Below, piece after piece: positions 15,718 through 24,293 of a DNA stretch of 55,505 nt. This stretch comes from Thermodesulfobacteriota bacterium. GTDB taxonomy: Bacteria; Desulfobacterota_D; UBA1144; Nemesobacterales; CSP1-2. How positions within the stretch are numbered: position 1 is the stretch's first letter; the number at the start of each line of letters is the position of its first letter. The translations under genes were made by a program, and so were the position numbers. The stretch lies in assembly GCA_035559815.1 (NCBI GenBank), contig DATMAT010000018.1, positions 1 to 55,505 on the forward strand, read 5' to 3'. The notes under the pieces were generated by a model. It was not told the DNA's origin. It saw only the letters and a list, made by a program, of their open reading frames with translations, and searched no databases.

Positions 15718-16347
15718 ATGAACACATCAACCGGTATAAAATGGCACATCACCGGCTATGAGATCTCCAACTGCAACTGTGCCTGGGGCTGCCCCTGTCA
15801 ATTCAACGCCCTGCCGACCCATGGCCGTTGCGAGGGAATAGCCGTCTGGCAGGTCAGAGAAGGGTACTTCGGCGATACTCGGCTTAACGGCACGCGTTTC
15901 GCCGGGATCGGTTGGTTTCCGGGACCAATACATGAAGGCAATGGCACAATACAGATTATTATCGATGAACAGGCCACGCCGGAGCAGCGCGAGGCGCTGA
16001 TTAAGCTTTCCAGCGGCAAGTATGGCGGCGTGTTTTTCGAAATCTTCGCTGCGGTTACTCCAAACCGACCTGCTCCTATCTTCGCGCCGATTTTCATGGA
16101 GATGGATTATGACCACCGCACCGCTAATGTGCGCATACCCGGCATTCTCGAAAGCCGCACTCAACCGATCAGGAACCCGGTGACGGGTGAAGAGCACCGG
16201 GCACGGATAGTTTTACCCAACGGGTTTGAGTTCAAAGAAGCGGAGATTGCAAACGCAGCCATTCTCAAAGTCACAGCGGGCGGCAGGCTCATTTTTACAC
16301 ATGAGAACACCCATGCCCATCTTAATGCCTTTGACTGGAGTAATTGA
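15718..16347 (+). CDS. DUF1326 domain protein
   Basis: 209 residues. The N-terminal half holds the DUF1326 signature: W-H-I-T-G-Y-E, N-C-N-C-A-W-G-C-P-C-Q-F, with four closely spaced cysteines (likely metal or redox site), then G-R-C-E-G. No signal peptide or membrane segment, so cytoplasmic. The partner 245 bases downstream is a DUF2182 membrane protein; the two families often occur side by side, and a joint role in metal handling is a common but unproven suggestion. Base composition is richer in GC than the neighbours, which hints at separate acquisition. A weak TATAGT -10-like box lies at about 15681; the ribosome site AAGGG is rather far from the ATG. Confidence 0.85.
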   Translation: MNTSTGIKWHITGYEISNCNCAWGCPCQFNALPTHGRCEGIAVWQVREGYFGDTRLNGTRFAGIGWFPGPIHEGNGTIQIIIDEQATPEQREALIKLSSGKYGGVFFEIFAAVTPNRPAPIFAPIFMEMDYDHRTANVRIPGILESRTQPIRNPVTGEEHRARIVLPNGFEFKEAEIANAAILKVTAGGRLIFTHENTHAHLNAFDWSN

Positions 16348-16592
16348 GTATTTCCAGGCTTAAAGATTCCTCATATTCATTCGGAATGACAAAATAGAGA
16401 GAGGCCTTAAATAACAAAAAGATCTTTAGCCAAACTAGATTGCCTCATCGAGTTTTACATAGAGTACATTCTATCTATGCTTTCGGTGCTGACAAGGCCG
16501 ACGCCCTTGTAATAACGGTGGACACCGTGTTGGGTGCGATGGTAAATTCTCAGGTTAGAACCAATTCCCCGAAACTTTAGAGAGGACTAGAC

Positions 16593-17384
16593 ATGTTGAA
16601 TATTCAGTTATCTAAGCACGAAAAGATTATCATAGCTGCCTTGATAGCAGTATCGGTAATTGCCTGGGTTGTCACCATACAGCACTCGACGGGTATGTCT
16701 TCTCATTCGCCGATGGAAATGGAGATGCCCATGAATATGGAGCATACTTCCTCGATTCTAGAGGCTTCCCTTTTTTTAGTCATGTGGACGGTGATGATGA
16801 TTGCAATGATGTTCCCGGCAGTGGTGCCGATGGTGGTTATCTTCTCTACCGTACAGAACAAGCGAAAAGCCGGGAACAAAGGGTTCATACCAACCTGGGT
16901 ATTCGTTGCCGGGTATCTAGTAGTTTGGGCTTCCTTTGGCGTTCTGGCATATCTGGCGGATTTGCTGATCCGACATCTCGGAATGCCCTTCCCCGGTTTA
17001 CAATCCTATACCCCTCTGATTAGCGGAGTAGTTCTAGTCGCCGCCGGAATATATCAACTAACACCGCTCAAAAACGTCTGCCTAACCCATTGCCGTTCTC
17101 CACTCCACTTCATCACCCACAAATGGAGAGAAGGCTACCTGGGCTCGTTAATCATGGGGGTAGACCACGGAGCGTATTGCCTCGGCTGTTGCTGGGGCCT
17201 TATGGTTGTCCTGTTCGTCATGGGGTTGATGAATCTGGCGTGGATGGGAATCCTGGCGCTGGTGATATTTGTGGAAAAGATTAGTAAACATGGGGTGTTA
17301 ATTTCTAGATTGGTGGGCGGGGCGCTGATTATTCTGGGGATTGTTATTGCTTTTCAGCCTGAGATATTTTCGATGCTGATTTAA
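16593..17384 (+). CDS. DUF2182 integral membrane protein (predicted metal-binding)
   Basis: 263 residues with about seven hydrophobic segments. Helix 1 (residues 12-30) is followed by a periplasmic loop packed with His and Met (HSTGMSSHSPMEMEMPMNME), a pattern typical of copper or silver binding. Later come V-C-L-T-H-C-R-S-P (a cysteine pair) and G-V-D-H-G-A-Y-C-L-G-C-C-W near a helix, the DUF2182 signature. Pairs with the DUF1326 gene upstream on the same strand. The 245-base gap between them holds a short stretch of an ATTCGGAATGACA-type repeat and no gene. ATG preceded by GAGAGGAC. Function unknown; copper or other soft-metal handling is an inference from the loop. Confidence 0.85.
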   Translation: MLNIQLSKHEKIIIAALIAVSVIAWVVTIQHSTGMSSHSPMEMEMPMNMEHTSSILEASLFLVMWTVMMIAMMFPAVVPMVVIFSTVQNKRKAGNKGFIPTWVFVAGYLVVWASFGVLAYLADLLIRHLGMPFPGLQSYTPLISGVVLVAAGIYQLTPLKNVCLTHCRSPLHFITHKWREGYLGSLIMGVDHGAYCLGCCWGLMVVLFVMGLMNLAWMGILALVIFVEKISKHGVLISRLVGGALIILGIVIAFQPEIFSMLI

Positions 17385-17391
17385 ATAGCGC

Positions 17392-17441
17392 AGGGAACGC
17401 ATCCTTCGACCGGGCTCAGGATGAGCGGATGTACATCCGCT
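17392..17441. repeat. REP-type repeat with 18-bp palindrome
   Basis: GGGAACGCATCCTTCGACCGGGCTCAGGATG-type sequence followed by a perfect palindrome, arm AGCGGATGT (17424-17432) against ACATCCGCT (17433-17441). The CTTCGAC...CTCAGGATGAGCGGAT core recurs in several gaps of the window. Confidence 0.7.
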
Positions 17442-17554
17442 GAAAGTGATTTTGGTAATTCATTGAAAAAATGTAACTTATCCCGACACCGTCCGACAAA
17501 TCCTGATTTTCACAACTAAAGTTAGTCTACAGATTCTAGTTATGTACTACCAAC

Positions 17555-18082
17555 TCAACGAAGTGGTGCTCTTGTGAGCCTGATGTCGTCGACCCACACA
17601 GTCCCCTTGCCGTTTATAACCAGATTAAGCTTAACTCCATCCGTTTTCATTCCCCTTGCCAAGTAGAAAGTAGCCTCTTGCGTCGACCAATCCTGAGTTC
17701 CGGTTATCCGGCTGCTACGCCCTCGGGATAAAAGCTCCCGCCGGTTGGGAAAGCTACATCTTATTTCTAGATAAGCATCGCCTTGCAGATTTTCTGTACG
17801 GATTCTCATCTGATAGATTAAGCGTGCATCCTCAACACTTATGTCCCTGACCTCGAACAGCTTTATAACCGCAGGCTCTTCGACGCTTATACGAAGCGAC
17901 CCTTTACCATCGCTGGAGATACGCTGGTCAAACTCGACGCCCGAATTGGTGATTATTCCATCAAGGCTGTTCAGCGGAAACTGCTTTAATTCCTTTGGCC
18001 GGTCCGACATTTGAAGGATTCCAAATATAAAAATTACAACCGTGGCTGCAACCATCAACAATAGTAGATAACGTCCGCTCAT
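17555..18082 (-). CDS. Membrane-anchored protein with carbohydrate-binding-like beta domain
   Basis: 175 residues. One N-terminal membrane segment (6-24), then an all-beta domain. Its features, GKGSLRI near the start, RIRTENLQGDAYLEI in the middle, and G-T-V-W-V-D-D-I-R-L at the end, resemble the jelly-roll of CBM4/9-type or CIA30-like domains. No catalytic motif. It follows the NDH-2/cNMP-binding gene by 54 bases on the same strand, so it is probably co-transcribed; the functional link is unclear. It ends with VDDIRLTRAPLR, close to the stop. I do not recognise a named family. Confidence 0.65.
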   Translation of the reverse strand: MSGRYLLLLMVAATVVIFIFGILQMSDRPKELKQFPLNSLDGIITNSGVEFDQRISSDGKGSLRISVEEPAVIKLFEVRDISVEDARLIYQMRIRTENLQGDAYLEIRCSFPNRRELLSRGRSSRITGTQDWSTQEATFYLARGMKTDGVKLNLVINGKGTVWVDDIRLTRAPLR

Positions 18083-18136
18083 GTCAACATCTCCACATCA
18101 TCAGAAATTTCCGACAATCCACAAACTGAAGCCAAA

Positions 18137-19732
18137 TTACTGCCTGGCCCTCCTGTCCCTGACCGCTTCCGATATTAAATCCCGTAACGGACCGAGCGAA
18201 CTGGATATTTGTGTAAACACATTCTTGCCCATCACCACTACTTCCACCGGTGTTTTGGCCCTTACGCTGGCATTACGTGGCTTATTGTCGACTAATGCCA
18301 TTTCACCAAAAAAATCACCGGAACCAAGAACCGCTATGACATCACCCATCTCTCCCTCCTTTCTAGACTTGAGTATCTCGACCTCTCCGCTCTCTATGAT
18401 GTAGAAATTTACCCCAGGGTCGCCCTGGTGGAAGATGTAATCACCCGGCCTGTAGTAAGCTTTGGAGATGCGTTCAGTCTCGTTGGTTTTCGGGTAAGCG
18501 AGGTCACGCGAAAAGACTAGGTCCCATGCCCAGTCAAACCCTACCTTGACGCGCCTGGCCCATGACGGAAGCTTCAAAAGATAAACTCCGCGCCAGAGAA
18601 ACCAGGCCAGAAAACCAGAAATACGGATGCCCAGTATCTCGGCCACGGCGTTATGGCCGCCTATCGAACAAAGTTGCCCGAGCGGTTTGAAGCGAAATGG
18701 GCGGGTCTTCTGTCCGTTTATTGCCCGAACTATATTCTCGGCGGCCTGTTTTCCCTGACGCTCGGCAAATTGCCCCGTAGTAGGGCATGGCTTGTTATCA
18801 TAACTGTTTATGATATAGGCGCAGTCCCCTATAGCCCAGGCATTTTCAAATCCAAGAATACGCATGTCTGCCTCGGTAACGAGTCGCCCATGTTCCTTGG
18901 GAATATCCAAACGCTCAATTATTGGGGACATGGCATTCCCCACCGTGCAAATAACCGTAGCCCCGTTAATGAAACTCCCGTCGTTAAGTCCGACCCCTTC
19001 CGGGGTCACGAGCAAAGCGCGTTTATTCAAAACCATCTTTATACCCGCCTTTTCCATCTCTACCCGCGAAAAGTCCCTGAGCTTAGGAGTAACCTCGGGC
19101 AGAATTTGGTCGTGCGGGTGTACTAGGGAAACCGTGACCAGGCTAGGTGGTATATTCTCGAAGAGATGCACGCTATCACGGACTAGGTCATTAATCTCTC
19201 CGGCGACTTCTACACCGCTGAAGCCCCCACCCAGTACGATAAAAGAGAGATAGCACTTTTTTCGCCCCTCATCCTTGCACACCTCGGCCTTTTCCAATTG
19301 TCGGATAACATGATAGCGAAGGCGTATAGCGTCGCCGACCGTCCTCAAAGGGAATGAATGGTCGGCCATTCCCGGAATCTGGCTCAGGTTGACGACCTCC
19401 CCACAGGCAAGAACAAGATGGTTGTAGGACATTTGAAGTAAATTACCTTCATAGCTCTCAAACTCGACAAAGCCTTCGTTAAGTGAGATGCTCTTAACTT
19501 CTTTAGACCTACAATGCACACCCGGAAGCATCTGTCTTAGCGGCGCAGCTATCGCATCCGGGTCTATGGATGCTCCGGCAACCTCGGCCAAAAGCGGTTG
19601 AAAAACCAAGTGGTTTTCCCGGTTGAAGAGCACTATGTCGCAATTTTCCGGAGGCAATAACCGGCGAAGGGTCTTAGCGCATTTCACTCCGGCGAAACCG
19701 CCCCCGACAATTACAATTCTCGATGACGCCAT
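18137..19732 (-). CDS. Type II NADH dehydrogenase-like FAD oxidoreductase fused to a cyclic-nucleotide-binding domain
   Basis: 531 residues. The FAD site is IVIVGGGFAGVKCAK (6-20), the NAD site FIVLGGGFSGVEVAGE (about 165-180), and the second FAD motif AWAIGDCAY. The C-terminal NDH-2 region includes hydrophobic FLAWFLWRGVYLLKLPSW, which in the family lies on the membrane face and reaches quinone. After about residue 415 a cNMP-binding domain follows: YRPGDYIFHQGD, then the phosphate-binding cassette GDFFGEMAL...KPRNASV, with the E and the R-x-A needed for binding cAMP or cGMP. Expected reaction: NADH to quinone electron transfer without proton pumping, possibly gated by a cyclic nucleotide. 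Three class III cyclase genes lie within 15 kb. Starts at ATG 19732. Confidence 0.9.
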   Translation of the reverse strand: MASSRIVIVGGGFAGVKCAKTLRRLLPPENCDIVLFNRENHLVFQPLLAEVAGASIDPDAIAAPLRQMLPGVHCRSKEVKSISLNEGFVEFESYEGNLLQMSYNHLVLACGEVVNLSQIPGMADHSFPLRTVGDAIRLRYHVIRQLEKAEVCKDEGRKKCYLSFIVLGGGFSGVEVAGEINDLVRDSVHLFENIPPSLVTVSLVHPHDQILPEVTPKLRDFSRVEMEKAGIKMVLNKRALLVTPEGVGLNDGSFINGATVICTVGNAMSPIIERLDIPKEHGRLVTEADMRILGFENAWAIGDCAYIINSYDNKPCPTTGQFAERQGKQAAENIVRAINGQKTRPFRFKPLGQLCSIGGHNAVAEILGIRISGFLAWFLWRGVYLLKLPSWARRVKVGFDWAWDLVFSRDLAYPKTNETERISKAYYRPGDYIFHQGDPGVNFYIIESGEVEILKSRKEGEMGDVIAVLGSGDFFGEMALVDNKPRNASVRAKTPVEVVVMGKNVFTQISSSLGPLRDLISEAVRDRRARQ

Positions 19733-19901
19733 GATCCTTGATTCCTCGTTGTGGAAAACTCATTGCGCAATAATTCAATTTATATATGAAATTCACTTAA
19801 TCGGCAATATTAGTGGTATAGAAAATCGAAGCGTAGATCTATTGGTTTATTTATAAGACAACCCTGCGGGTCGTCCCCAGCACAGAATATAAGGTTAATT
19901 G

Positions 19902-20165
19902 TTACTTAAACATACTTGGGTCAAATTCACCCGATATCATAGACACAATATCTATTGGGAGTTGTGCGCGCTTTGCGTGTTCGTATATAGCCTCAATGTT
20001 CGGCGCCTCGTACTCACAGTAGAACTTTCCATCAGCCGCAGAATGGTAGCTTTTTATCCATTTCATTCCCAGCTCCTCTGCAACGGCCTTATTTAGCTTG
20101 GCTGCTGCGGTTATCTCCTCTTCCTTCAATGGTGGAACTGTCCTGGTAACTAAAAATCGCGGCAT
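19902..20165 (-). CDS. DUF4242 small protein
   Basis: 87 residues. M-P-R-F-L-V-T-R-T-V-P-P at the start, M-K-W-I-K-S-Y-H-S in the middle, K-F-Y-C-E-Y-E-A-P-N-I-E-A-I-Y-E-H-A and P-I-D at the end match the DUF4242 pattern (small ferredoxin-like fold; one family member, SCO4226, binds nickel). The conserved H, Y and C residues could bind metal. GGAGGGATTACAAA precedes the ATG. It lies 71 bases downstream of the third cyclase gene on the same strand and may share its transcript. The 169-base gap to the NDH-2 gene shows nothing clear. Confidence 0.8.
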   Translation of the reverse strand: MPRFLVTRTVPPLKEEEITAAAKLNKAVAEELGMKWIKSYHSAADGKFYCEYEAPNIEAIYEHAKRAQLPIDIVSMISGEFDPSMFK

Positions 20166-20236
20166 TTTGTAATCCCTCCTTCTTTTTAAGTTTTTAGTGA
20201 TTGGTGTTTAGTTTTTTAGTTCCCTAAAGCTAATCG

Positions 20237-23200
20237 CTAAATACTCTCCTTCATTATCTCGGATAACGCGTTTTTGCTACTTGCCGTTAACTCCTCTTCC
20301 CCTACTTCCTGGGCTAAAGATAGAGTTTCCTCATAACACCTCTTAGCCTCTTCATAATTTTCCAGGGCCCGATAAACCCTTCCAAGATTATGAAGAACCC
20401 ATGCTTCTCCCCTTTTATCTCCGAGTTCTTTTCTTATTCTCAAAGACTCCTGATATGATTTCCAAGCCCCACGGTAATCACCCATCTCATAATACACGTT
20501 TCCGATAGAGTTTAGAATATATCCTTCAACCCTCTGGTCTCCGGCTGCTTTTAGAATATCAAGAGCTTTCTGATTGCATCCTAATGCCCTTTCATAATCG
20601 TGTAAGCTGAGGTACACCACACCCATGCCGCTAAGGGCTATTCCTTCCTGTATGGTTTTTCCGGTCCTCCTACAAACTTCCAAAGACTCCTGGTAGTAAG
20701 AAAGAGCCTCCTGGTAAAGACCTAGATTCCAGCAAACTACTCCCAGGCTGTTTAGCACAGTCCTAACCTCTTCCTCATCGCCTATTTTTTTCTTAATATC
20801 CAAGCTCTCTTGATAGTACGAGAGGGCCTCATGATAATCAAGCAGATTCTGTCGAAATATATTCCCGATTAGGCTGAGCACCCTACCTACAGAGGCCTTG
20901 TCTTCTAATTCTTTAAAAATCTCTAAAGCGTATTGGTAATGCTTCAGCGATTCTTTATAATCCCCTAGGATTTCATGAATAGCAGCAATGGAGCTTAGGA
21001 TACTGGCCTCTTCAAGCCTGTTTCCCAACCCTCTGCTTATACCGAGCGCCTCTAGATAATACTTTAGGGACTCTTCATAATTACCGAGACGCCAATACAC
21101 ATTGGCGATAGCGCTCGGAACAGCGATCACCCCGGAGAAACTAAGTGTACTGTATCTTCTCTCCTTGATTATTCTCCAACACTCTTGGTAAGTCTTTAAA
21201 CAGGATTGATAGTCGCCCATGTCTCTATAAACACTGCCTATATTGAATGTACAAGTATGCTGGCCGAATATTATCCCTAAGTCTCTATAAATCTTTAACG
21301 CTTCTTCTAGGCATGATAAAGCATCTTTATAACGCCCTAGCTTTCTATAAATATCTCCAAGACTTACCAGCTCAAACCCTTCCGCTTCTGTGGCTTTCAA
21401 CTCCCGATGAATATTTAAAGACTCAAGATGGCATTTCAGTGCCTTATCATAGTCGCCCGAATGCCAATGTATAAAACCCATGCCCCTTAAGGCCTTTCCC
21501 TCTCCTGATTTATCACCGATCATCTTCTTAAGATTAAGGGCCTTTTTACCGATCTCTTTAGCCTTTCGGTATTCCTTCATAACACTCAAGAATTCCGCCT
21601 GTCTTATATACACGTCGGAAAGCCTTCTCTCATCATTTAGTGACATTGATAATTCTACGAGTTCATCCAGGATTTTTTTCTGCTCCTCTCTCTTTTCCGT
21701 AGCATCGTAGATGTTCTCCATATCCAGAAGAACGTCTATCTTCCTCTGTCTGTTCAGCCCGTTCTCAGGCATCCCAGACAAGCGCTTTAGAGCCTCGCCG
21801 TAGAAACTAATCGCCTCGTTGTTAGCGTATACTTCCTTCGCCTTTCTACCTGCCATATTCAAATAATGAAATGCCTTTTCTCGATTATCCGTCCGGCTGA
21901 AGTGATGGGCAAGAATCTCATATAGCTCTTCAATTCTATCTAAGTACAGCTCCTCGATGGCCGTTCCCACCCTTTCATGAAGCTCCTTTCTTTTTTGAAC
22001 CAGGAGGCTGGAATAAGCTACATCATGGGTCAGAGCATGTTGGAACGCATATTCAGAGTTCGGAGAAAAACCGGTCTCATAGATCAACTCTGAATTTCTC
22101 AACGCCAATAGATGGTCTTTAAGGTCTTTATCACCGGACACGGTTTCGAGCAGATCAAGGCTAAACTCTCTTCCAACGACGGATCCAATTTGAAGAATTC
22201 TCTTTCGGTTTTCATCTAACCTATCTATCCTAGCCATTATTACATCCTGTACCGTGCTCGGGATTTCTAATGGCGATACGAGCCTATTGACTTTATACCC
22301 ACCGTTGGTCTTTACGATTATCCCGGTCTCCAAGAGCGATTTTGTCAGCTCTTCTATGAAGAACGGATTACCCTCCCCTTTCTTGTTGATCAGTTCAATA
22401 ATATCATTCGGCAGACTGTGGGTTTCCAGGAGAGCTTCTGCCATTTTAGCGCTTTCATCTCCAGAAAGATTATTCAACAAGATTTTCCTATGATAATCCG
22501 TCTCTCTGAATGGCTGGAAGTAATCCGGCCTATAGGTGAGAATTAACAGCACCGGTAATGTACCAAGGCTATCCGTGAGAAAGGCAAAAAAATCTTCAGA
22601 GGTCTTGTCTATCCAGTGAAGGTCTTCTACAACCAGTACCAGGGGACAAACCTTTCCGGTTGCTACTATCACTTTTCTGACCGCCTCGAATATCTCCGCT
22701 CTTCTCAGTTGAGCGTCCATAACGGCGACCGAAGATTGCCCTCGGTCTACGGAGAGAAGATATCTAAAATAGGGTATGGCTGGCTCCAGGTCGTTTCCGA
22801 GGGATAATGTGGCTTCATCGATTTTTCTAATTATGTCATCTTCGGCATCCGTTTCCGCTATGTGGAAAGCCTTCTTTAAAATCTCTATTACCGGCAGATA
22901 AGATACGGATTTACCGAAGGAAAGACATCTACCCTCAAGCCAGCTTACGTTATCGTTGGCGAGTGATTTCCGGAACTCCAGGAGTAATCGAGATTTGCCT
23001 ACCCCCGCCTCCCCCACCACCGAGACGATTTGCCCATGCCCGTTTTTCACTTTATTTAAACATTGTTCAAGTATGCTTAGCTCCTTCTCTCTTCCGGTAA
23101 AGGGCGTTAGACCGCGTTCTATCCCGATGTCGATCCGTGTCCGGGCACTTCGAGCCCCTATCACCTCGTATGCTCTTACCGGTTCTGACTTTCCCTTTAC

Positions 23201-23962
23201 CTGAACCTCCCCAAGAGGACGTGTAAGAAAGTACCCGCTTACCAGCCTGTAAGTGCTCTCAGAGATGAGTATCTTCCCGGGTTCGGCTAGACTCTGAAGA
23301 CGGGAGGCCAAATTAACCGTGTCCCCTATAGCCGTGTAGTCCATCCGTAGATCGTTGCCTATAGTTCCAACAACCACTAGGCCGGTGTTGAGCCCTATCC
23401 TCATCCTGAAGTCAATAGACCTCTCTTCTTTGAGCTTGTCGCCGTACCCTTTTATCGCCTTCTGAATAGCCAAAGCCGCACTCAAAGCTCGGTGAGGATG
23501 GTCCTCCAAAGCTATAGGAGCTCCAAAAAGGGCTAAAACCCCATCTCCCAAGAACTGATTAATCGTTCCCTCATAGCGGTGCACCTCTTCTATGATAATC
23601 TCAAAGCACCGATTCATTATGGAACGCACATCCTCCGGGTCCAGCTTCTCTGAAAGTTCGGTGAAGCCGTGTAGGTCCGCAAAAAGTGCGGTTACCTGCT
23701 TTCGCTCTCCTTCGAGGCCGGCTCTGCCGCCGAGTATTTTTCGGGCCAGGTTCTCGGGGATATAGTTCAGCGGCTGGTCTAATATAAACGCGTCAGCTTT
23801 ATTGACGCCATTGTCCAGCTTCCCCCCGCATTCAAAGCAAAACTTGTTGGCTGGAGGATTTTCTCTCCCACAGCTCAGACACTTAAGCCCTAGCTTGCTT
23901 CCGCACTGTCCGCAAAACTTTGCCTCTTCCGGGTTGTCATGTTGGCAATTAGAGCATCTCAT
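20237..23962 (-). CDS. Double zinc-ribbon / class III nucleotide cyclase / AAA-type ATPase / TPR protein 3
   Basis: 1241 residues. Two zinc ribbons, CSNC...CGQC at 3-20 and CLSC...CFEC at 28-45. The cyclase domain spans 85-270 with D96 (LFADLHGF), D140 (FLGDG) and N217/R221 (TVNLASRLQ); all key residues are present, making it the most convincing active cyclase of the three. Walker A is GEAGVGKS (317-324) and Walker B VLVVEDLHWID. The C-terminal third has about ten TPR units with regular A-L-x-C/Y-x-x-x-A-L spacing, ending with a TPR-rich GDYRGAWKSYQESL stretch. The TPR set is far more regular than in the two tandem paralogues at 6.5-13 kb, so it is a separate branch. ATG at 23960-23962, with no strong ribosome site. 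Confidence 0.85.
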   Translation of the reverse strand: MRCSNCQHDNPEEAKFCGQCGSKLGLKCLSCGRENPPANKFCFECGGKLDNGVNKADAFILDQPLNYIPENLARKILGGRAGLEGERKQVTALFADLHGFTELSEKLDPEDVRSIMNRCFEIIIEEVHRYEGTINQFLGDGVLALFGAPIALEDHPHRALSAALAIQKAIKGYGDKLKEERSIDFRMRIGLNTGLVVVGTIGNDLRMDYTAIGDTVNLASRLQSLAEPGKILISESTYRLVSGYFLTRPLGEVQVKGKSEPVRAYEVIGARSARTRIDIGIERGLTPFTGREKELSILEQCLNKVKNGHGQIVSVVGEAGVGKSRLLLEFRKSLANDNVSWLEGRCLSFGKSVSYLPVIEILKKAFHIAETDAEDDIIRKIDEATLSLGNDLEPAIPYFRYLLSVDRGQSSVAVMDAQLRRAEIFEAVRKVIVATGKVCPLVLVVEDLHWIDKTSEDFFAFLTDSLGTLPVLLILTYRPDYFQPFRETDYHRKILLNNLSGDESAKMAEALLETHSLPNDIIELINKKGEGNPFFIEELTKSLLETGIIVKTNGGYKVNRLVSPLEIPSTVQDVIMARIDRLDENRKRILQIGSVVGREFSLDLLETVSGDKDLKDHLLALRNSELIYETGFSPNSEYAFQHALTHDVAYSSLLVQKRKELHERVGTAIEELYLDRIEELYEILAHHFSRTDNREKAFHYLNMAGRKAKEVYANNEAISFYGEALKRLSGMPENGLNRQRKIDVLLDMENIYDATEKREEQKKILDELVELSMSLNDERRLSDVYIRQAEFLSVMKEYRKAKEIGKKALNLKKMIGDKSGEGKALRGMGFIHWHSGDYDKALKCHLESLNIHRELKATEAEGFELVSLGDIYRKLGRYKDALSCLEEALKIYRDLGIIFGQHTCTFNIGSVYRDMGDYQSCLKTYQECWRIIKERRYSTLSFSGVIAVPSAIANVYWRLGNYEESLKYYLEALGISRGLGNRLEEASILSSIAAIHEILGDYKESLKHYQYALEIFKELEDKASVGRVLSLIGNIFRQNLLDYHEALSYYQESLDIKKKIGDEEEVRTVLNSLGVVCWNLGLYQEALSYYQESLEVCRRTGKTIQEGIALSGMGVVYLSLHDYERALGCNQKALDILKAAGDQRVEGYILNSIGNVYYEMGDYRGAWKSYQESLRIRKELGDKRGEAWVLHNLGRVYRALENYEEAKRCYEETLSLAQEVGEEELTASSKNALSEIMKESI

Positions 23963-24293
23963 TCTCTATTTGCTAACTCTCCTAATAACAATTTGGTTCA
24001 AATACTCGTAGCAAAGCTCAAAGGCCATTCTGACAAAAGTGGGAATCCACAAACCGTTTAGTTAAAATGGATTCCCGATAAAGCTTGTATCCGAAAGCAT
24101 CAACCGGGTAACGTGCGGGAATGAACCACCCTGCAGCAAGCTGCAGGATAACACGAAAATTTCCCCTCCCTTGATGGGAGGGGATGAAGGGGAGGGTGAA
24201 GCACCCCCACTCCTTCGCCTTCGCTTAGGCCAGGCTTAATCATTCTTGTCCGACATCCGACTTTCCTCTGACCTCCAATATATCCTGCATGAA
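23963..24293. repeat. Gene-free stretch with GGGAATCC-type and GGGGAGGG-type repeats
   Basis: Holds GTGGGAATCCACAAACC and ATGGATTCCCGATAAAGCTTGTATCCGAAAGCATC (the same words occur at about 44640 and 48200), then CTGCAGCAAGCTGCAG, then TTTCCCCTCCCTTGATGGGAGGGGATGAAGG in pieces able to form a hairpin. The only likely role for flanking genes is the promoter of cyclase gene 3, which I cannot locate. Confidence 0.55.
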
